DNA of 64,000 nucleotides. It comes from Sorangium sp051521495 (lineage in GTDB: Bacteria; Myxococcota_A; Polyangia; Polyangiales; Polyangiaceae). The first letter of the stretch is position 1. Every line of letters starts with the position of its first letter. The position numbers were made by a program, and so were the translations under genes. The notes beneath the pieces were generated by a model. It did no database searches. It was not told the origin of the DNA and worked only from the letters and a program-made list of their open reading frames with translations. Shown here in pieces: positions 1-10,411 of this stretch. Location: assembly GCF_051521495.1 (NCBI RefSeq), contig NZ_CP150355.1:9734001-9798000 (forward strand), written 5' to 3'.

Positions 1-1119
1 CCTGTGGCGGCCGCCGGCGCCAGCGAGGATCCCGACGCGGGGCCGTCGAACGAGGTCCTCGCCGACGAGCACGGCGAGCTCCGGCTCGTCGCACCGCTCC
101 GGGCCGGCGCCCAGCAGAGCGTCACGCTGGAGTGGACCGACACGCGTTACGAGCTCCAGATCGACGGGACGAGCGCGAAGCTCGACTGGGCCGGCTCCGT
201 CGTGTCGCACCGGCGCGCTTGCCAGGCGCTCCTCGATCAGAGCCGAGCGCGCATCTCCGACGCGCAGAAGCTCGAAGGGCCCGAGAAGGTCTCGGCGGCC
301 GAAGCGGCGCGCCTGCCGAAGTTCGGCGTCTGCCAGCCGGCGGGGCTCGGCTCCTGGGCGCTGTCACTCACGCGCTTCGCGGGCGCCGGCGAGGGCGCGG
401 CGCGGGCGCTCGCCTTCGACATCGAGGTCGTGCGGATCGACCTCGAAGGGAAGCGCTTCGCGGCGCCGCTCGGAACCATCGAGGTCGCGCCCGGGGGACT
501 CGCGATCTCCGCGCTCAACGTCTATGACTTCGACGACGATGGCAATGACGAGCTCATCGTCCCCTACGAGCTCAATGCGCTCGCCGCGGGCGCGAAGCCG
601 GCTGCGCCGAGCCCGATCTGGACGTTCTCGAACGGAGCGGTGTCCGCCTATTCGAAGGCCCCGAGCATCTCCGGCGGCCTCGGCATCGAGCAGCTCGACC
701 CCGACATGCGGCCGGACATCGGGAGCTACGGTCCCTTCGTCGCGTGGCTCGGCGCGGACTGCGGCGTGAAGAGCTGCCCGTCGCGCGTGACGGGGCCGAG
801 GTTCTACTTCCGCTCCTTGCAAGACGGCTCGTTCTCAGCGACCGACGCCGGCGCGACAGCGGCGCTCGGCCGCGCGTGCGGCAAGAAGCCCGCGGCGATC
901 GTCGTGACGACCGGCGGCGGCGCGAACGTGGCACAGACGGCGAAGAACCTCGTCTGCGCGCGCGTGCTCGGAGCCACGCGGGACGCGCTGGCGGGCGAGC
1001 TTGCGGCGAAGCGCGCGGACCTCTGCGGCGGCGCGACGACCTGCGCCCTGTCGAGCACGTTCGAGGCCTGGCTCGACGCGGCGCCCCCGGCTGAGCTGGG
1101 GAGCGCCGCAAAGCGGTGA
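1..1119 (+). CDS. Hypothetical protein with an FG-GAP/VCBS-like calcium loop (5' end outside window)
   Basis: The frame is open from the first base, so the true start probably lies upstream; a GTG at base 4 is only the first possible start visible. The sequence reads like a secreted or lipid-anchored protein: Ala/Gly/Pro-rich beginning, a beta-rich middle, and the motif YDFDDDGNDELIVPYE near residue 175, a DxDxDG-type calcium loop of FG-GAP/VCBS propeller repeats. Cysteines in the second half (GADCGVKSCPS, CGGATTCALS) suggest disulfides and an extracytoplasmic location. Only one clear FG-GAP loop is visible, so a full propeller is not shown. I do not recognise a specific family and assign no function. 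It ends 75 bp before the stop of the convergent pentapeptide-repeat gene. Confidence 0.7.
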   Translation, partial: PVAAAGASEDPDAGPSNEVLADEHGELRLVAPLRAGAQQSVTLEWTDTRYELQIDGTSAKLDWAGSVVSHRRACQALLDQSRARISDAQKLEGPEKVSAAEAARLPKFGVCQPAGLGSWALSLTRFAGAGEGAARALAFDIEVVRIDLEGKRFAAPLGTIEVAPGGLAISALNVYDFDDDGNDELIVPYELNALAAGAKPAAPSPIWTFSNGAVSAYSKAPSISGGLGIEQLDPDMRPDIGSYGPFVAWLGADCGVKSCPSRVTGPRFYFRSLQDGSFSATDAGATAALGRACGKKPAAIVVTTGGGANVAQTAKNLVCARVLGATRDALAGELAAKRADLCGGATTCALSSTFEAWLDAAPPAELGSAAKR

Positions 1120-1194
1120 AGGCTGCAAGGTATTTCGAGGCCGCAGCGCCCGCATCCATGTTGCTCCCTCTCGGGCTGCCTCATCGTCGGTGTG

Positions 1195-1884
1195 TCACTC
1201 CGATCGGCCGTCCTTCTCCGTGAAGCCGAGCACATGCATGCCGAACGAGGCCGCGAGGAGTATCGCCGTCTCGAGCGGAATGCGGGCGCCCTTCACGTTG
1301 TTCTTCGCCGGATCGATGAACAGATCCTGGGATCGAGGGAACTGCGCGTTTCGAAGGTCGCACTCCTCGAAGCGTGTCCCCGCGAAGCGGCACTCCTCGA
1401 ACACGGCCCCGGCGAGGTCCGTCGCGGCGAAGACCGACGCGGAGATCGCGCACCGCTCGAAGCGCGTCTTGCGCAGCGCGAGCGAATCCATGATGACATA
1501 TCGCAAATCGCAATCCTCGAACGACACGTCGGGGAATTTCGCGATGTTCGTCCAGTTGATGCCCATCAGCTTGCAGGAGTTGAACGCCACGCCGCGCAGC
1601 GAGAGCATGGTGAGGTCGGCCTTGGTCAAGTCGCAGCTCTCGAAGACACAGTTCTCGAGCCGAGCACGCGTCCAGCGGCTCTCGCCGAGCTTCGAACGCC
1701 GGAACACGCAACCGCAGAAATCTCGACCGCTCAAATCCGCTCGTTCCAGAGCGAGCCCCTCGAACGTCTCACCGTCGAATGAGTCCTTTCCCTCGAACGG
1801 ATCCGACTTCGCCTGAGAGGTTCCTCCGTCGACAGCGCCGGGTTTGGGATTATCTCCGCTGCTCGTTCGTCCTCGTCCGGCCAT
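1195..1884 (-). CDS. Pentapeptide-repeat protein
   Basis: This 229-residue protein is built largely of A(D/N)LXX-like pentapeptide repeats from about residue 40 to 200, for example ERADLSGRDFCG, LENCVFESCDLTKADL, FEDCDLRYV and FEECDLRNAQF. Such repeats fold as a right-handed quadrilateral beta-helix. Known members include DNA-mimic gyrase-protection proteins and many of unknown role, so the biochemical role is open. Cys often sits at the repeat centre, as is common in myxobacterial members. The N-terminal 35 residues are polar low-complexity. No signal peptide is visible, so it is probably cytoplasmic. The ATG is preceded by GGAGCAGGGA, a plausible ribosome binding site. A short hydrophobic stretch (LLAASFGMHVLGF) near the C-terminus is too short to be a convincing membrane anchor. 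Confidence 0.85.
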   Translation of the reverse strand: MAGRGRTSSGDNPKPGAVDGGTSQAKSDPFEGKDSFDGETFEGLALERADLSGRDFCGCVFRRSKLGESRWTRARLENCVFESCDLTKADLTMLSLRGVAFNSCKLMGINWTNIAKFPDVSFEDCDLRYVIMDSLALRKTRFERCAISASVFAATDLAGAVFEECRFAGTRFEECDLRNAQFPRSQDLFIDPAKNNVKGARIPLETAILLAASFGMHVLGFTEKDGRSE

Positions 1885-2127
1885 TCCCTGCTCCAGTCCA
1901 CCAAACGTTTTTGGGCATCATGTCATCGTCTGGTGGTGAGCGTCAAGGCGCTCACCCGGCGCGTGATGCGGTCGCGCGGTGGTTGAACGGCCTTGCCCTG
2001 CACCGGGCTGCAGATTTCCCTGTCACGTCCACCAGCTCGCGCGCTGCGACGCCGGTGGAGCTGGCGGAGGTCTAGAAATCGGAGCGGCGTTCAACACTCA
2101 CCGGACGCGGGACGCGGCCATCAGGGC

Positions 2128-4272
2128 TCATCTCGCCTCCCCATGGCGTCGCCCGGCCAAGGTCGCCACGTGCGCCACCAGATCCGGCGGCTTCACCGGC
2201 TTGGCCAGGTGCATCTGGTATCCGGCCATGAGCGCCCGCGCGCGATCCTCGGCGCGCGCAAATGCGGTGAGCGCCAGCGCCGGCACGCTCCCCCCACGCT
2301 CCTGCGGCAGCTGCCGTATCTTCTGGATCAGCTCATATCCGCCCTCTTGCGGCATGCCGATGTCGCTCACCAGGACCATCGGCTGGTCTCGCTCCAGCTC
2401 CGCCAGAGCCTCCACGACCGACCCCGCCGTCCGCACCTCCGCTTGACACTCCGCCAGGATCCGCAGGAGCAGCTCTCGCGTGTCCGGTTCGTCGTCCACC
2501 ACCAGGACCCGCACCCCCTTCAGATTCAAGAGCTCCCCGCCGCGGTGCCACAACGGCCGGCGCTGCGGCGTCGAGGGCGGCTCTCCTCCGGCCAGCGCCT
2601 CGGCGTGCTTCGCCTCCAGCGGCAGCTTCACCGTGAAGCTCGCCCCCTGGCCCTTCCCTGCGCTGCTCGCCTCCACCGTCCCCCCTTGAAGCTCCACCAG
2701 GTGCCGCACGATCGAAAGACCCAAACCCAGCCCGCCGTGCTCTCGCGTGGCCGACGCGTCTTCTTGCCGGAATTGCTCGAACACGTACGGCAAAAAATCC
2801 GGATCGATGCCGATCCCCGTGTCGCTCACCGCGAGGTGCGCGTACGAGCCCTCGCGACGCAGTGACACCTTCACCTGCCCGCCCTGCCGCGTGAACTTCA
2901 TCGCGTTGCTGAGCAGATTCCACACGATCTGCTGGAGCCGATTCGGGTCCCCCATGACCTGATGTCTGGTCGACTCGAGGCTGAGCTCAAGGCGGATCCC
3001 CTTCGCCTTGGCCGTCGGCTCCGCCGATTCGAGCAGCGTTTCGAGCATCTCGGACAGATCGACCACCTCCACGTCCAGGCTCAGCCGCCCGCTGATGATA
3101 CGCGACATGTCCAGGAGGTCGTCGATGAGCTTGGATTGCGCCCGCGCGTTCCGCTCGATCGTCCCGAGCGCCCGGCCAAGGATCTCGTCCGACGGGCCGC
3201 GCAGGCGGAGCAGCTGCGACCAGCCGAGGATCGCGGTGAGCGGCGTCCGCAGCTCGTGGCTCAGCAGCGCCAGAAATTCATCCTTCAGCCGCCCGGTACG
3301 CTCGAGCTCCGCCCGCGCCGCCTGTTCGCGGGAGAGGAGCATCTCCCGCTCCGCCTCCGTCCGCTTTCGATCGCTGATGTCCGTGGAAAACCCGCAAACC
3401 GCATACGACCGGCCCGACTCGTCGAGGAGCGGGCACTTGATCGACGTGTACGTGTGAAGTCCATCGTCATGGGGCACGCTCTCTTCCATCTCCAGCGGCC
3501 CCCCGGCCTCCGCCACCTGCCGGTCGAACGCGCGAAATCCGTCGGCAAATTCTACGGGGAACACGTCATAATCGGTCTTGCCGACCATCGAACGCGCGGC
3601 CACATGAAATACCTCTTCGTAGCGGCGGTTGACCATCAGGTAGCGGCCTTCGAGGTCCTTGACGTAGATGACCGCAGCGGCGTTATCGACGATGGCTTGA
3701 AGCAAACGCTGGCTCTCGCGCAAAGCGACTTCCGCGCGCCGGCGCTCGGCGTTCTCCGCCTTGAGAGCGGCGTTCGCGCTCGCCAGCTCGTCGGTGCGCT
3801 CCCGCACCCGCTGCTCCAGCTCCGAATGGGCACGCTGCAGCTGCGCGTTCTTCGCTTCGAGCTCCTTTTGCGCCTCGCGCAAGCTCAGGTGCGTCCTGAT
3901 TCGCGCGAGCACCTCTTCAATCTCGAACGGCTTGGTGATGTAGTCTACGCCCCCCGCCTCGAAGCCCACGAGCTTGTCCGCCACTTCTCCGAGGCAGGTC
4001 ATGAATATGACCGGGATGTCTCGGGTGCTCTCCGCCGCCTTCAGGCGCCGGCAAGTCTCGAAGCCGTCGATCCCGGGCATCACCACGTCGAGCAGGATCA
4101 GGTCGGGCTTCATGAGGCTAGCCCGCTTCAAGGCGGCTTCCGCGTCCTCAGCGGCGAGCGCCTGATGACCTGCGGATTCCAGATGATCCACGAGCACGGC
4201 CAGGTTGGCGGGCATGTCGTCCACGATGAGGATCGTGCCCTCACGGGCACCGGACGAGGAGGCTCTGCTCAT
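2128..4272 (-). CDS. Hybrid sensor histidine kinase (REC-PAS-HisKA-HATPase-REC)
   Basis: The 714-residue protein starts with a receiver domain (phospho-acceptor Asp62 in LILLDVVMP, conserved Lys in YITKPF). A coiled coil follows at about 135-185, then a PAS domain at 190-305. The HisKA box has His339 in LLSHELRTPL. The HATPase has a clear N-box (WNLLSNAMKF) and G-boxes (DTGIGI, GLGLGLSIV). A C-terminal receiver has its acceptor Asp in LVSDIGMP. There is no membrane segment, so this is a cytoplasmic phosphorelay protein. The start is fixed by an ATGA overlap with the stop of the giant kinase gene upstream, which implies translational coupling and a shared pathway. No DNA-binding output domain is present, so output must go through a partner. 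The signal sensed by PAS is unknown. Confidence 0.93.
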   Translation of the reverse strand: MSRASSSGAREGTILIVDDMPANLAVLVDHLESAGHQALAAEDAEAALKRASLMKPDLILLDVVMPGIDGFETCRRLKAAESTRDIPVIFMTCLGEVADKLVGFEAGGVDYITKPFEIEEVLARIRTHLSLREAQKELEAKNAQLQRAHSELEQRVRERTDELASANAALKAENAERRRAEVALRESQRLLQAIVDNAAAVIYVKDLEGRYLMVNRRYEEVFHVAARSMVGKTDYDVFPVEFADGFRAFDRQVAEAGGPLEMEESVPHDDGLHTYTSIKCPLLDESGRSYAVCGFSTDISDRKRTEAEREMLLSREQAARAELERTGRLKDEFLALLSHELRTPLTAILGWSQLLRLRGPSDEILGRALGTIERNARAQSKLIDDLLDMSRIISGRLSLDVEVVDLSEMLETLLESAEPTAKAKGIRLELSLESTRHQVMGDPNRLQQIVWNLLSNAMKFTRQGGQVKVSLRREGSYAHLAVSDTGIGIDPDFLPYVFEQFRQEDASATREHGGLGLGLSIVRHLVELQGGTVEASSAGKGQGASFTVKLPLEAKHAEALAGGEPPSTPQRRPLWHRGGELLNLKGVRVLVVDDEPDTRELLLRILAECQAEVRTAGSVVEALAELERDQPMVLVSDIGMPQEGGYELIQKIRQLPQERGGSVPALALTAFARAEDRARALMAGYQMHLAKPVKPPDLVAHVATLAGRRHGEAR

Positions 4273-7200
4273 GATCGCTGACCGTCGGCCACCGGCTGAC
4301 CTACCGCGGCGTGCTCCTCGACGAACTCCTGCAGCTTCCGCATCTGGTAAGTCCGCGCCAGCGTCTGGAACCGATCGAGCCAGGGGCCGAGCCGCGGCTC
4401 GTCTTGCTGCATCCGCTCCGCCTCCGCCAGCACGTTCCGGATGCGGCCCGACGCCACCAGCCACGATAGCCGCGAGAGCTGTTCGGTCGAGGGCGGCACC
4501 AGCGCGCCATCCCCCTTCGCCGCGGTGGGGGCCGCGGCTTGCGCCGGTTCATGCGTCGGTCCATACGTCCATTCCACGCCCAGGAAACGGGCGATCTTCT
4601 CGAAGAGCACGCCGGCACGCACCGGCTTCGGCAAGAAGTCGTCCCAGCCGGCGTGGGCCCCCTTCGGCTGTTCGGCGGCGGTGACGTTCGCCGACGAGGC
4701 CAGGATCACCACCCCGTCGAGCTCGGGCATCTGCCGCAGACGGCGGGTGGTCTCATAGCCGTCCAGGCCTGGCATGGCCAGGTCCATCAGGATGAGCGCC
4801 GGCCTGTGCTCCAGGGCCAGCCGCAGCGCGGATTCGCCGCTGTCGGCCTCGACGAGGTCGAAGCCTATGGGGACCAGCAGATCGCGGAACAACGCGCGGT
4901 TGCCGGGGCTATCGTCCACGACGAGGATCTCGCGGCGCTCGCCGCGATAGCCGGTGATCGTGTCCCACCCCAGGGCTTCGTCGGCCTCCGCAGGGGAGAG
5001 CGCCTCGGCGAGCGTGAGCGTCACCGTGAACGCGCTGCCTTTGCCGAGCTCGCTCTCGACATGAATGGTTCCGTCCATCTGCTCGATGATCCTCTTGCTG
5101 ATGGCGAGGCCGAGCCCGGTGCCCTCGCTCTTCACCCTCTGATCTCCCACCTGCTCGAAGGGGTCGAAGATGCGCGCGAGGTGCTCCGGGGCGATGCCGG
5201 TGCCCGTGTCCTCGATCCGGAAGCGCACCTCGCGCTGCCCATCTCCGCCCTCGTCCAGCACGTCGACGAGCAGGGTGACCGCGCCGCGCTCGGTGAACTT
5301 GATGGCGTTCCCGAGCAGGTTCAGGAGCACCTGCATCAAGCGCTTCTCATCGGCGTACACGGCGGCGAGCGCCGCACCCCCCACCTCGTGGGTGAAGGCG
5401 ATGCCCCTCTGCTCGGCGCGCACGCTGCAGAGGTCCACCACGTTGTGCACGAAGGAGGGAAAGTCGAACCTCCTGGGTACGAGCTCCATCTTGCCGGCCT
5501 CGATCTTCGCCAGGTCCAGGAGGTCGTTGAGCAACGCCAAGAGGTGCTCGCCCGATTTCTTCACGATCTGCACCCCTTCACGGCTCTTCGGCGAGAGCTC
5601 GGGCGCTCGCAGGAGGAACTGAGCGTAACCCAGGATGCCATTGAGGGGCGTGCGTAGCTCATGGCTCATGCTCGAGAGGAAATCGCTCTTCGCGCGATTG
5701 GCGCGGTCGGCCGCCTCCTTCGCGATCCGCAGCTGCGCCGTGCGCTCCTGGATCTTGACCTCCTGGTCCCGGTACAGCACGGCGTTCTCGACGGCGATCG
5801 CTGCCTGCGAGGCCAGCACCGACAGGAGCTCCACGCGCGCGGGAGGGAACGCCGACGGAACGTCGCGGTGCTCTAGGTACAGCACGCCTACCACGTGGCC
5901 CCGATGCGTCAAGGGCAGCGCCAGCAGCGAGAGCACCGCGTGCAATGCCAGGTATGGATCGCCGGCGAAGCGCGCGTCGGCCTTCGCGTCGCCTGTCACC
6001 ACCGGCTCGCCGGTGCGGGCCGCATATTGCACCACCGAAATCGGCACGTCGTGGCTCTGCCCGAGAGGCTCCGACAGCCCCGCCTCGATGCGGGTCCCCT
6101 CGACCCATAGCCGAGCGACGACCGAGAGCGCTTCCCCTTCGCTGAGCACCAGCGCGCCGCGCTGCGCGCCCGCGTTCTCCAGCGTGAGCTCCATCAGCCG
6201 GCCCACCACGCGCCCCGGGTCGAGCTCGCCCGAGAGCGCCTGCGCCGCGCGTACCGCGGTCTTCACGTCGAAATTCGCGCCCGTGGCCCCGCCCGTGGTC
6301 GTGGTGGTCGCCGTCACGGTCGTACGATCGGAGGTCGACTCGGGCATGGATGCCTTGAGCACGGCGGGATACCTCGCGCCCAGGTGGGCGACCACGGCGT
6401 AAGCACCCCAGCGCGCGTAGGCATCGCGAGCCTCGCGCAGGTACATCGCCCCGACGTGGCTCTTGCCCGTCTCCAGCCGAAACTCGGCCGCGAGCTGGGC
6501 CGCCAGGGCCTCGATGTGCAGGAAGCGGTGCTCGCGGGCCAGCTCGATGGCCTCGTCGTACTTGGCCGCTGCCTCATCGGGCTTGCCCAGGACGCGGGCG
6601 TATTCCGCCTCGGCGAGGCGCAGCTTGTGGAGAAAGTTCGCTTCGCAGCCTTCGGTGAAGTAGCGCAGTCGCGTGAGGCTGTGCTCGATGTGCTGCCGCA
6701 GCCGCGCCCGTTCCTCGCTCGTGGCGGCGTCGGGCCAGCGCTTCGCCGCCGCGAGCGCGAGAAAGAGCGCGATGTCCGTCACCATCGGAATCCCGAGCAT
6801 ATCTGCCTGGAATTGCTCCGCCTCCCGCATCCTCGACAGCGCCCGCTCCCATTTGCCGACAGCACAGAACAGATACCCTTCCAGGGTCCGAGCGAACCCT
6901 CCGGTGTACCTGTCCCCATCGGCCAGGAGGGAGCGAGAACCTCGTGGCAAAGGCTCCTCCTCCAGGAGGTTCTTGGCGCCGTCGGGAGACATCAAGACCT
7001 CGCAAAAGGACGCGACCAGCTCGAAGTGGTGACGCCCGACGGCGTCCCCTGCGCGCTGCACCAGATCCCAGCGAGCCTTTTGCTGCGCATCGACCTGGCC
7101 GAGCGGCAGGCCACGCCACACCCGGTGGTAGAGCAGCTCGCACAAGAGCCCCCAGCTCGTGCCTTGAAACGACCCGATCTTCAAGCCGGCCGCGATGGCT

Positions 7201-10200
7201 TGCTCGTAAACGGGGGTCGCCTCATCGACGGGTCTCGAGTGGCCCAGGTAGATCCCCTTGAGCGCGAGGCACTCGGGGAGCATCGGGGAGCCCACGCGCT
7301 CTGCGGCGCGCACCCCGGGCGTGAGCCAGCGCATGGTGCGGCGATACATGCCCGTCGCCACCGACCACGCGTTGGCGAAGCTGCAGATCATGAGGGTGGC
7401 AGCAGGCGTGAGCGCGTCCCGCCGGATCGCCTCGGACACGATGCGGGCGATGACGAGCGAATACAACATCGGCCGGCCACCGTAGATCGCGCAGAGCTGC
7501 GCCTGCGTCATCAGCGCGTCGATGAGGCGGTGCTCCAGCGACGGATCGACCTGCATTCGATCAAACCCGTCCGGGTCGCGCTCGAGCCATTGATCCAGCT
7601 CGGTGGACTCTCGCAGGAGCGCAACCTGACACGCCTCATCCGTGTCGGGGAACGTGATGCCCTGCTTCGCGAGCGCGGCCATCCCGAGCCCGATTCCCCG
7701 CGCGTACTGGCCCGTGGCGACGCAGCAGCGCGTGCGGATCTCCTGCGCCGAGAGCCAGGCGACCTCCGGCAGAGGCCTGTCCAGCAAATCAAGCGCCCGC
7801 GCCTCGACGTCGTCGAACTCCCGCAGCAGATAGGCGGCCTCCAGGCGCGCGAGCCCGACCTCCGCCGACAGCGCGCGCTCCTGCTCCCAAGCCCGCTCGC
7901 CGAGGAGCGCTTGCGCGCTGTCCAGCAGGTTGGCCATCAATCGGTACGAGCTCGCCGCCTTCGCGGTGCGCGCGGCCTCCAGGTTCAGCCGCGCGAGCTC
8001 CTTCTGCTCCTCCACGGACTCGAGCCGCGCCGAGCCCAGGTTCAGGTGGCGCACGAGCTCCAGGAATTGCTGGGCCGTGCCCCCCTCGGCGCGATAACGC
8101 GCCTGTAGCCGCCGGCCGATCTCCAGGTGCGCGAGCACCCGCTGCTCCGGCGAGATCCGCTCGTAGCTCGCCTGCTGCACGCGGTCGTGCAGGAACCGGT
8201 ACGCCGCGTCCAGCGCCACCGCGCCCATGCCTCCGAGCGCCTGCGCGGGGCGGTAAGCGCCGTCGACCGGCACCACCAGCTCCGCATCCAGCGCCGGCCA
8301 CAACGCCCCCGTCACCGGGGCGCGTTCCCACCCGCTGAGCCGCTCCAGGTCCTGCAGATGGAACGTGTGTCCCGCGCAGGCCGCGAGCCCGAGGAGTTGC
8401 TGCGTCGGCTCGGGCATCTCGCGCACCTTGTTCGTCAAGAGAGCCACCACGTTGTCGGTGACGCCCGCCTTCTCCAGCGACGATTGCTCCCACCGCCACG
8501 CCCCGCTCTCCGGGTCCCTCACCACTTGCTTTTGCCGGTGCAGGGAGAGCAAGAGCTGCTCCAGGAAGAACGGGTTTCCGCGGGTCTTCTGCGAAAGCAC
8601 GCGCGCCAGCGGCTCCACCCGCGCGGGCTCGCTCTCGAGCGTCCGCGAGCACCACTTTTGCACCTGCTCTCCCGAGAGCGGGCCCACCGTCATTCGCGAG
8701 ACGTTGGCCTCGCTCTTCTCCACCGCGTCCACGAGCTTCCACAGCGGGTGCTCGGGCGGCGTCTCGTTGTCGCGGTACGCCGCGATCACCAGCAGCGATT
8801 TGCGCTCCGCGTCCGTCAGCAGCGTCTGCAGGATGATCAGCGTGGCGCTGTCGGCCCACTGCATGTCGTCCAGGAACATCACCAGCGGCGGGTTCGGCGC
8901 CGCGACGGCTCGCACGAAATTCAGCCACGTCAGCTTCTGCCGGTTGAGCACCTGCTCGCCCTCGACCTGCGGCACCGGCGGCAGCTTGCCCATGACCAGG
9001 TCGAGCTCTGGCACCACGTCCGCGATGAGCCGCGCGTTGTCCCCGACCTCGCGCCGGATCCGCTCCTGCCAGGCCTCGAGCACCGCCTCCGAGCTGGAGA
9101 GCCATTGGCGCATCAGCGCCCCGAACGCTTGCGATAGCGCAGCGTAAGGCGTCAACCGCGCGAGCTGATCGTGCTTGCCCGCGATCAAGAGCCCTCGCCC
9201 CGCCTGCGCAATATCCCTGTAAACCGTGCGCACCAGCGCCGTCTTGCCGATACCCGAGGGGCCACCGACGAGCAGGAGCTCCGTCATGCCCTGCGCGGCG
9301 CGCGCAAAGGACTCGGCCACCCGCTCGACGTCGCGCTCCCGCCCCACCAGCACCTGCGGCAACCGCAGCTTGCGCGAGAAGTCTTTTCTTCCGAGGCCGA
9401 ACGGCGCCACCGCGCCCCGCTCGTCCCATTGCCGGAGCGCCTCTTCCAGATCCTCCGCCGCGCCGCGGGCCGTCTGGTAGCGCCGCTCGGGATCCTTGGC
9501 CAGGAGCTTCGCCACGATGGCTGCCACGGCCCTTGGCACCTCCGGGGCGACGGAATCGAGCGGAGGCGGGTCCTTGGCCAGGTGCGCGTGCACCAGCGAG
9601 AGCGGATCGCGCTCCGTGAACGGCAGCCGCCCCGACATTACCTCGAAGAGCGTCACCCCCAGCGAGTACAGGTCCGTGCGCGTATCGAGCGCGCGCGCCG
9701 TGCGCCCCGTCTGCTCCGGGGAAATATAGACCAGCGTCCCCTCCAGCGCCTCGGGGATGCTCGCCTCCGTCGCCTCCTGGGAAAGGAGCGAGGCGATGCC
9801 GAAGTCGAGCAGCGTGACCGTCTCGCACGCCTCGTCCACCAGCACGTTTTGCGGCTTGATGTCCTTGTGCATCACGCCGGCGGCGTGCACCCCTTCGAGC
9901 ACCCGTGACAGGAGTCGACCGAGCTGCAGCGCGACCCGGACCGGCAAGCGCCCCTGCTTGACGAGCAGGCGATCGAGCGAGCCGAGGCCGGGATCCTCCA
10001 GCACCAGCGCCGCCGTGCCGCCCCCCTGCTCCAGCGCCCGTACGCGCGCCACCCCGGGCACCGCGGCGAGTTGCACGAGCGCCTGGTGCTCGTGGATCAG
10101 CCGCCCCATCACGCGCGGATTGGGCGCCCCGGCCACCGGAATCTTGATTGCCACGCGCGTTCCCGAGGGGACATGGACCGCGCTCCATACCCGTGTTTCG

Positions 10201-10247
10201 TTGCCGTCGTAGATTACCTTTATCAGCGTGTAATCCCGCAGCTCCAT
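4269..10247 (-). CDS. Trifunctional Ser/Thr kinase - AAA ATPase - GAF sensor histidine kinase with receiver
   Basis: This 1992-residue fusion begins at an ATG encoding MELRDYTLIK. Residues 1-270 form a Hanks-type kinase: VAIK Lys35, catalytic loop HKDIKPQN 127-134, DFG 148-150, and SPE in place of APE at 176-178. An AAA_16-type NTPase follows (Walker A GGPSGIGKT 328-336, Walker B-like MFLDDMQWAD). Then come a long alpha-helical TPR-like region, a GAF domain, a HisKA box (SSMSHELRTPL), an HATPase, and a C-terminal receiver (LILMDLAMPGLDG). This domain order is a known predicted signalling giant of myxobacteria and cyanobacteria. It overlaps the next histidine kinase by ATGA, so the two are coupled. 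The catalytic loop has HKD rather than HRD, but all key kinase residues are present. Input and targets are unknown. Confidence 0.94.
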   Translation of the reverse strand: MELRDYTLIKVIYDGNETRVWSAVHVPSGTRVAIKIPVAGAPNPRVMGRLIHEHQALVQLAAVPGVARVRALEQGGGTAALVLEDPGLGSLDRLLVKQGRLPVRVALQLGRLLSRVLEGVHAAGVMHKDIKPQNVLVDEACETVTLLDFGIASLLSQEATEASIPEALEGTLVYISPEQTGRTARALDTRTDLYSLGVTLFEVMSGRLPFTERDPLSLVHAHLAKDPPPLDSVAPEVPRAVAAIVAKLLAKDPERRYQTARGAAEDLEEALRQWDERGAVAPFGLGRKDFSRKLRLPQVLVGRERDVERVAESFARAAQGMTELLLVGGPSGIGKTALVRTVYRDIAQAGRGLLIAGKHDQLARLTPYAALSQAFGALMRQWLSSSEAVLEAWQERIRREVGDNARLIADVVPELDLVMGKLPPVPQVEGEQVLNRQKLTWLNFVRAVAAPNPPLVMFLDDMQWADSATLIILQTLLTDAERKSLLVIAAYRDNETPPEHPLWKLVDAVEKSEANVSRMTVGPLSGEQVQKWCSRTLESEPARVEPLARVLSQKTRGNPFFLEQLLLSLHRQKQVVRDPESGAWRWEQSSLEKAGVTDNVVALLTNKVREMPEPTQQLLGLAACAGHTFHLQDLERLSGWERAPVTGALWPALDAELVVPVDGAYRPAQALGGMGAVALDAAYRFLHDRVQQASYERISPEQRVLAHLEIGRRLQARYRAEGGTAQQFLELVRHLNLGSARLESVEEQKELARLNLEAARTAKAASSYRLMANLLDSAQALLGERAWEQERALSAEVGLARLEAAYLLREFDDVEARALDLLDRPLPEVAWLSAQEIRTRCCVATGQYARGIGLGMAALAKQGITFPDTDEACQVALLRESTELDQWLERDPDGFDRMQVDPSLEHRLIDALMTQAQLCAIYGGRPMLYSLVIARIVSEAIRRDALTPAATLMICSFANAWSVATGMYRRTMRWLTPGVRAAERVGSPMLPECLALKGIYLGHSRPVDEATPVYEQAIAAGLKIGSFQGTSWGLLCELLYHRVWRGLPLGQVDAQQKARWDLVQRAGDAVGRHHFELVASFCEVLMSPDGAKNLLEEEPLPRGSRSLLADGDRYTGGFARTLEGYLFCAVGKWERALSRMREAEQFQADMLGIPMVTDIALFLALAAAKRWPDAATSEERARLRQHIEHSLTRLRYFTEGCEANFLHKLRLAEAEYARVLGKPDEAAAKYDEAIELAREHRFLHIEALAAQLAAEFRLETGKSHVGAMYLREARDAYARWGAYAVVAHLGARYPAVLKASMPESTSDRTTVTATTTTTGGATGANFDVKTAVRAAQALSGELDPGRVVGRLMELTLENAGAQRGALVLSEGEALSVVARLWVEGTRIEAGLSEPLGQSHDVPISVVQYAARTGEPVVTGDAKADARFAGDPYLALHAVLSLLALPLTHRGHVVGVLYLEHRDVPSAFPPARVELLSVLASQAAIAVENAVLYRDQEVKIQERTAQLRIAKEAADRANRAKSDFLSSMSHELRTPLNGILGYAQFLLRAPELSPKSREGVQIVKKSGEHLLALLNDLLDLAKIEAGKMELVPRRFDFPSFVHNVVDLCSVRAEQRGIAFTHEVGGAALAAVYADEKRLMQVLLNLLGNAIKFTERGAVTLLVDVLDEGGDGQREVRFRIEDTGTGIAPEHLARIFDPFEQVGDQRVKSEGTGLGLAISKRIIEQMDGTIHVESELGKGSAFTVTLTLAEALSPAEADEALGWDTITGYRGERREILVVDDSPGNRALFRDLLVPIGFDLVEADSGESALRLALEHRPALILMDLAMPGLDGYETTRRLRQMPELDGVVILASSANVTAAEQPKGAHAGWDDFLPKPVRAGVLFEKIARFLGVEWTYGPTHEPAQAAAPTAAKGDGALVPPSTEQLSRLSWLVASGRIRNVLAEAERMQQDEPRLGPWLDRFQTLARTYQMRKLQEFVEEHAAVGQPVADGQRS

Positions 10248-10411
10248 CGTTTCTCCCCTCGCGTCCTTCGGGGGCGCTGCTGAACGAGCGTCATCGTAGT
10301 ATCGAGCTGGGCAGAATGCGACCACCGATCCTCCCTCTCGGGAATTTGTCGCGCAACTCTGATGAACGACAAAGCCGCGGTCGTCCCCGCGCTCCCCAGC
10401 GACCGAGCAGG

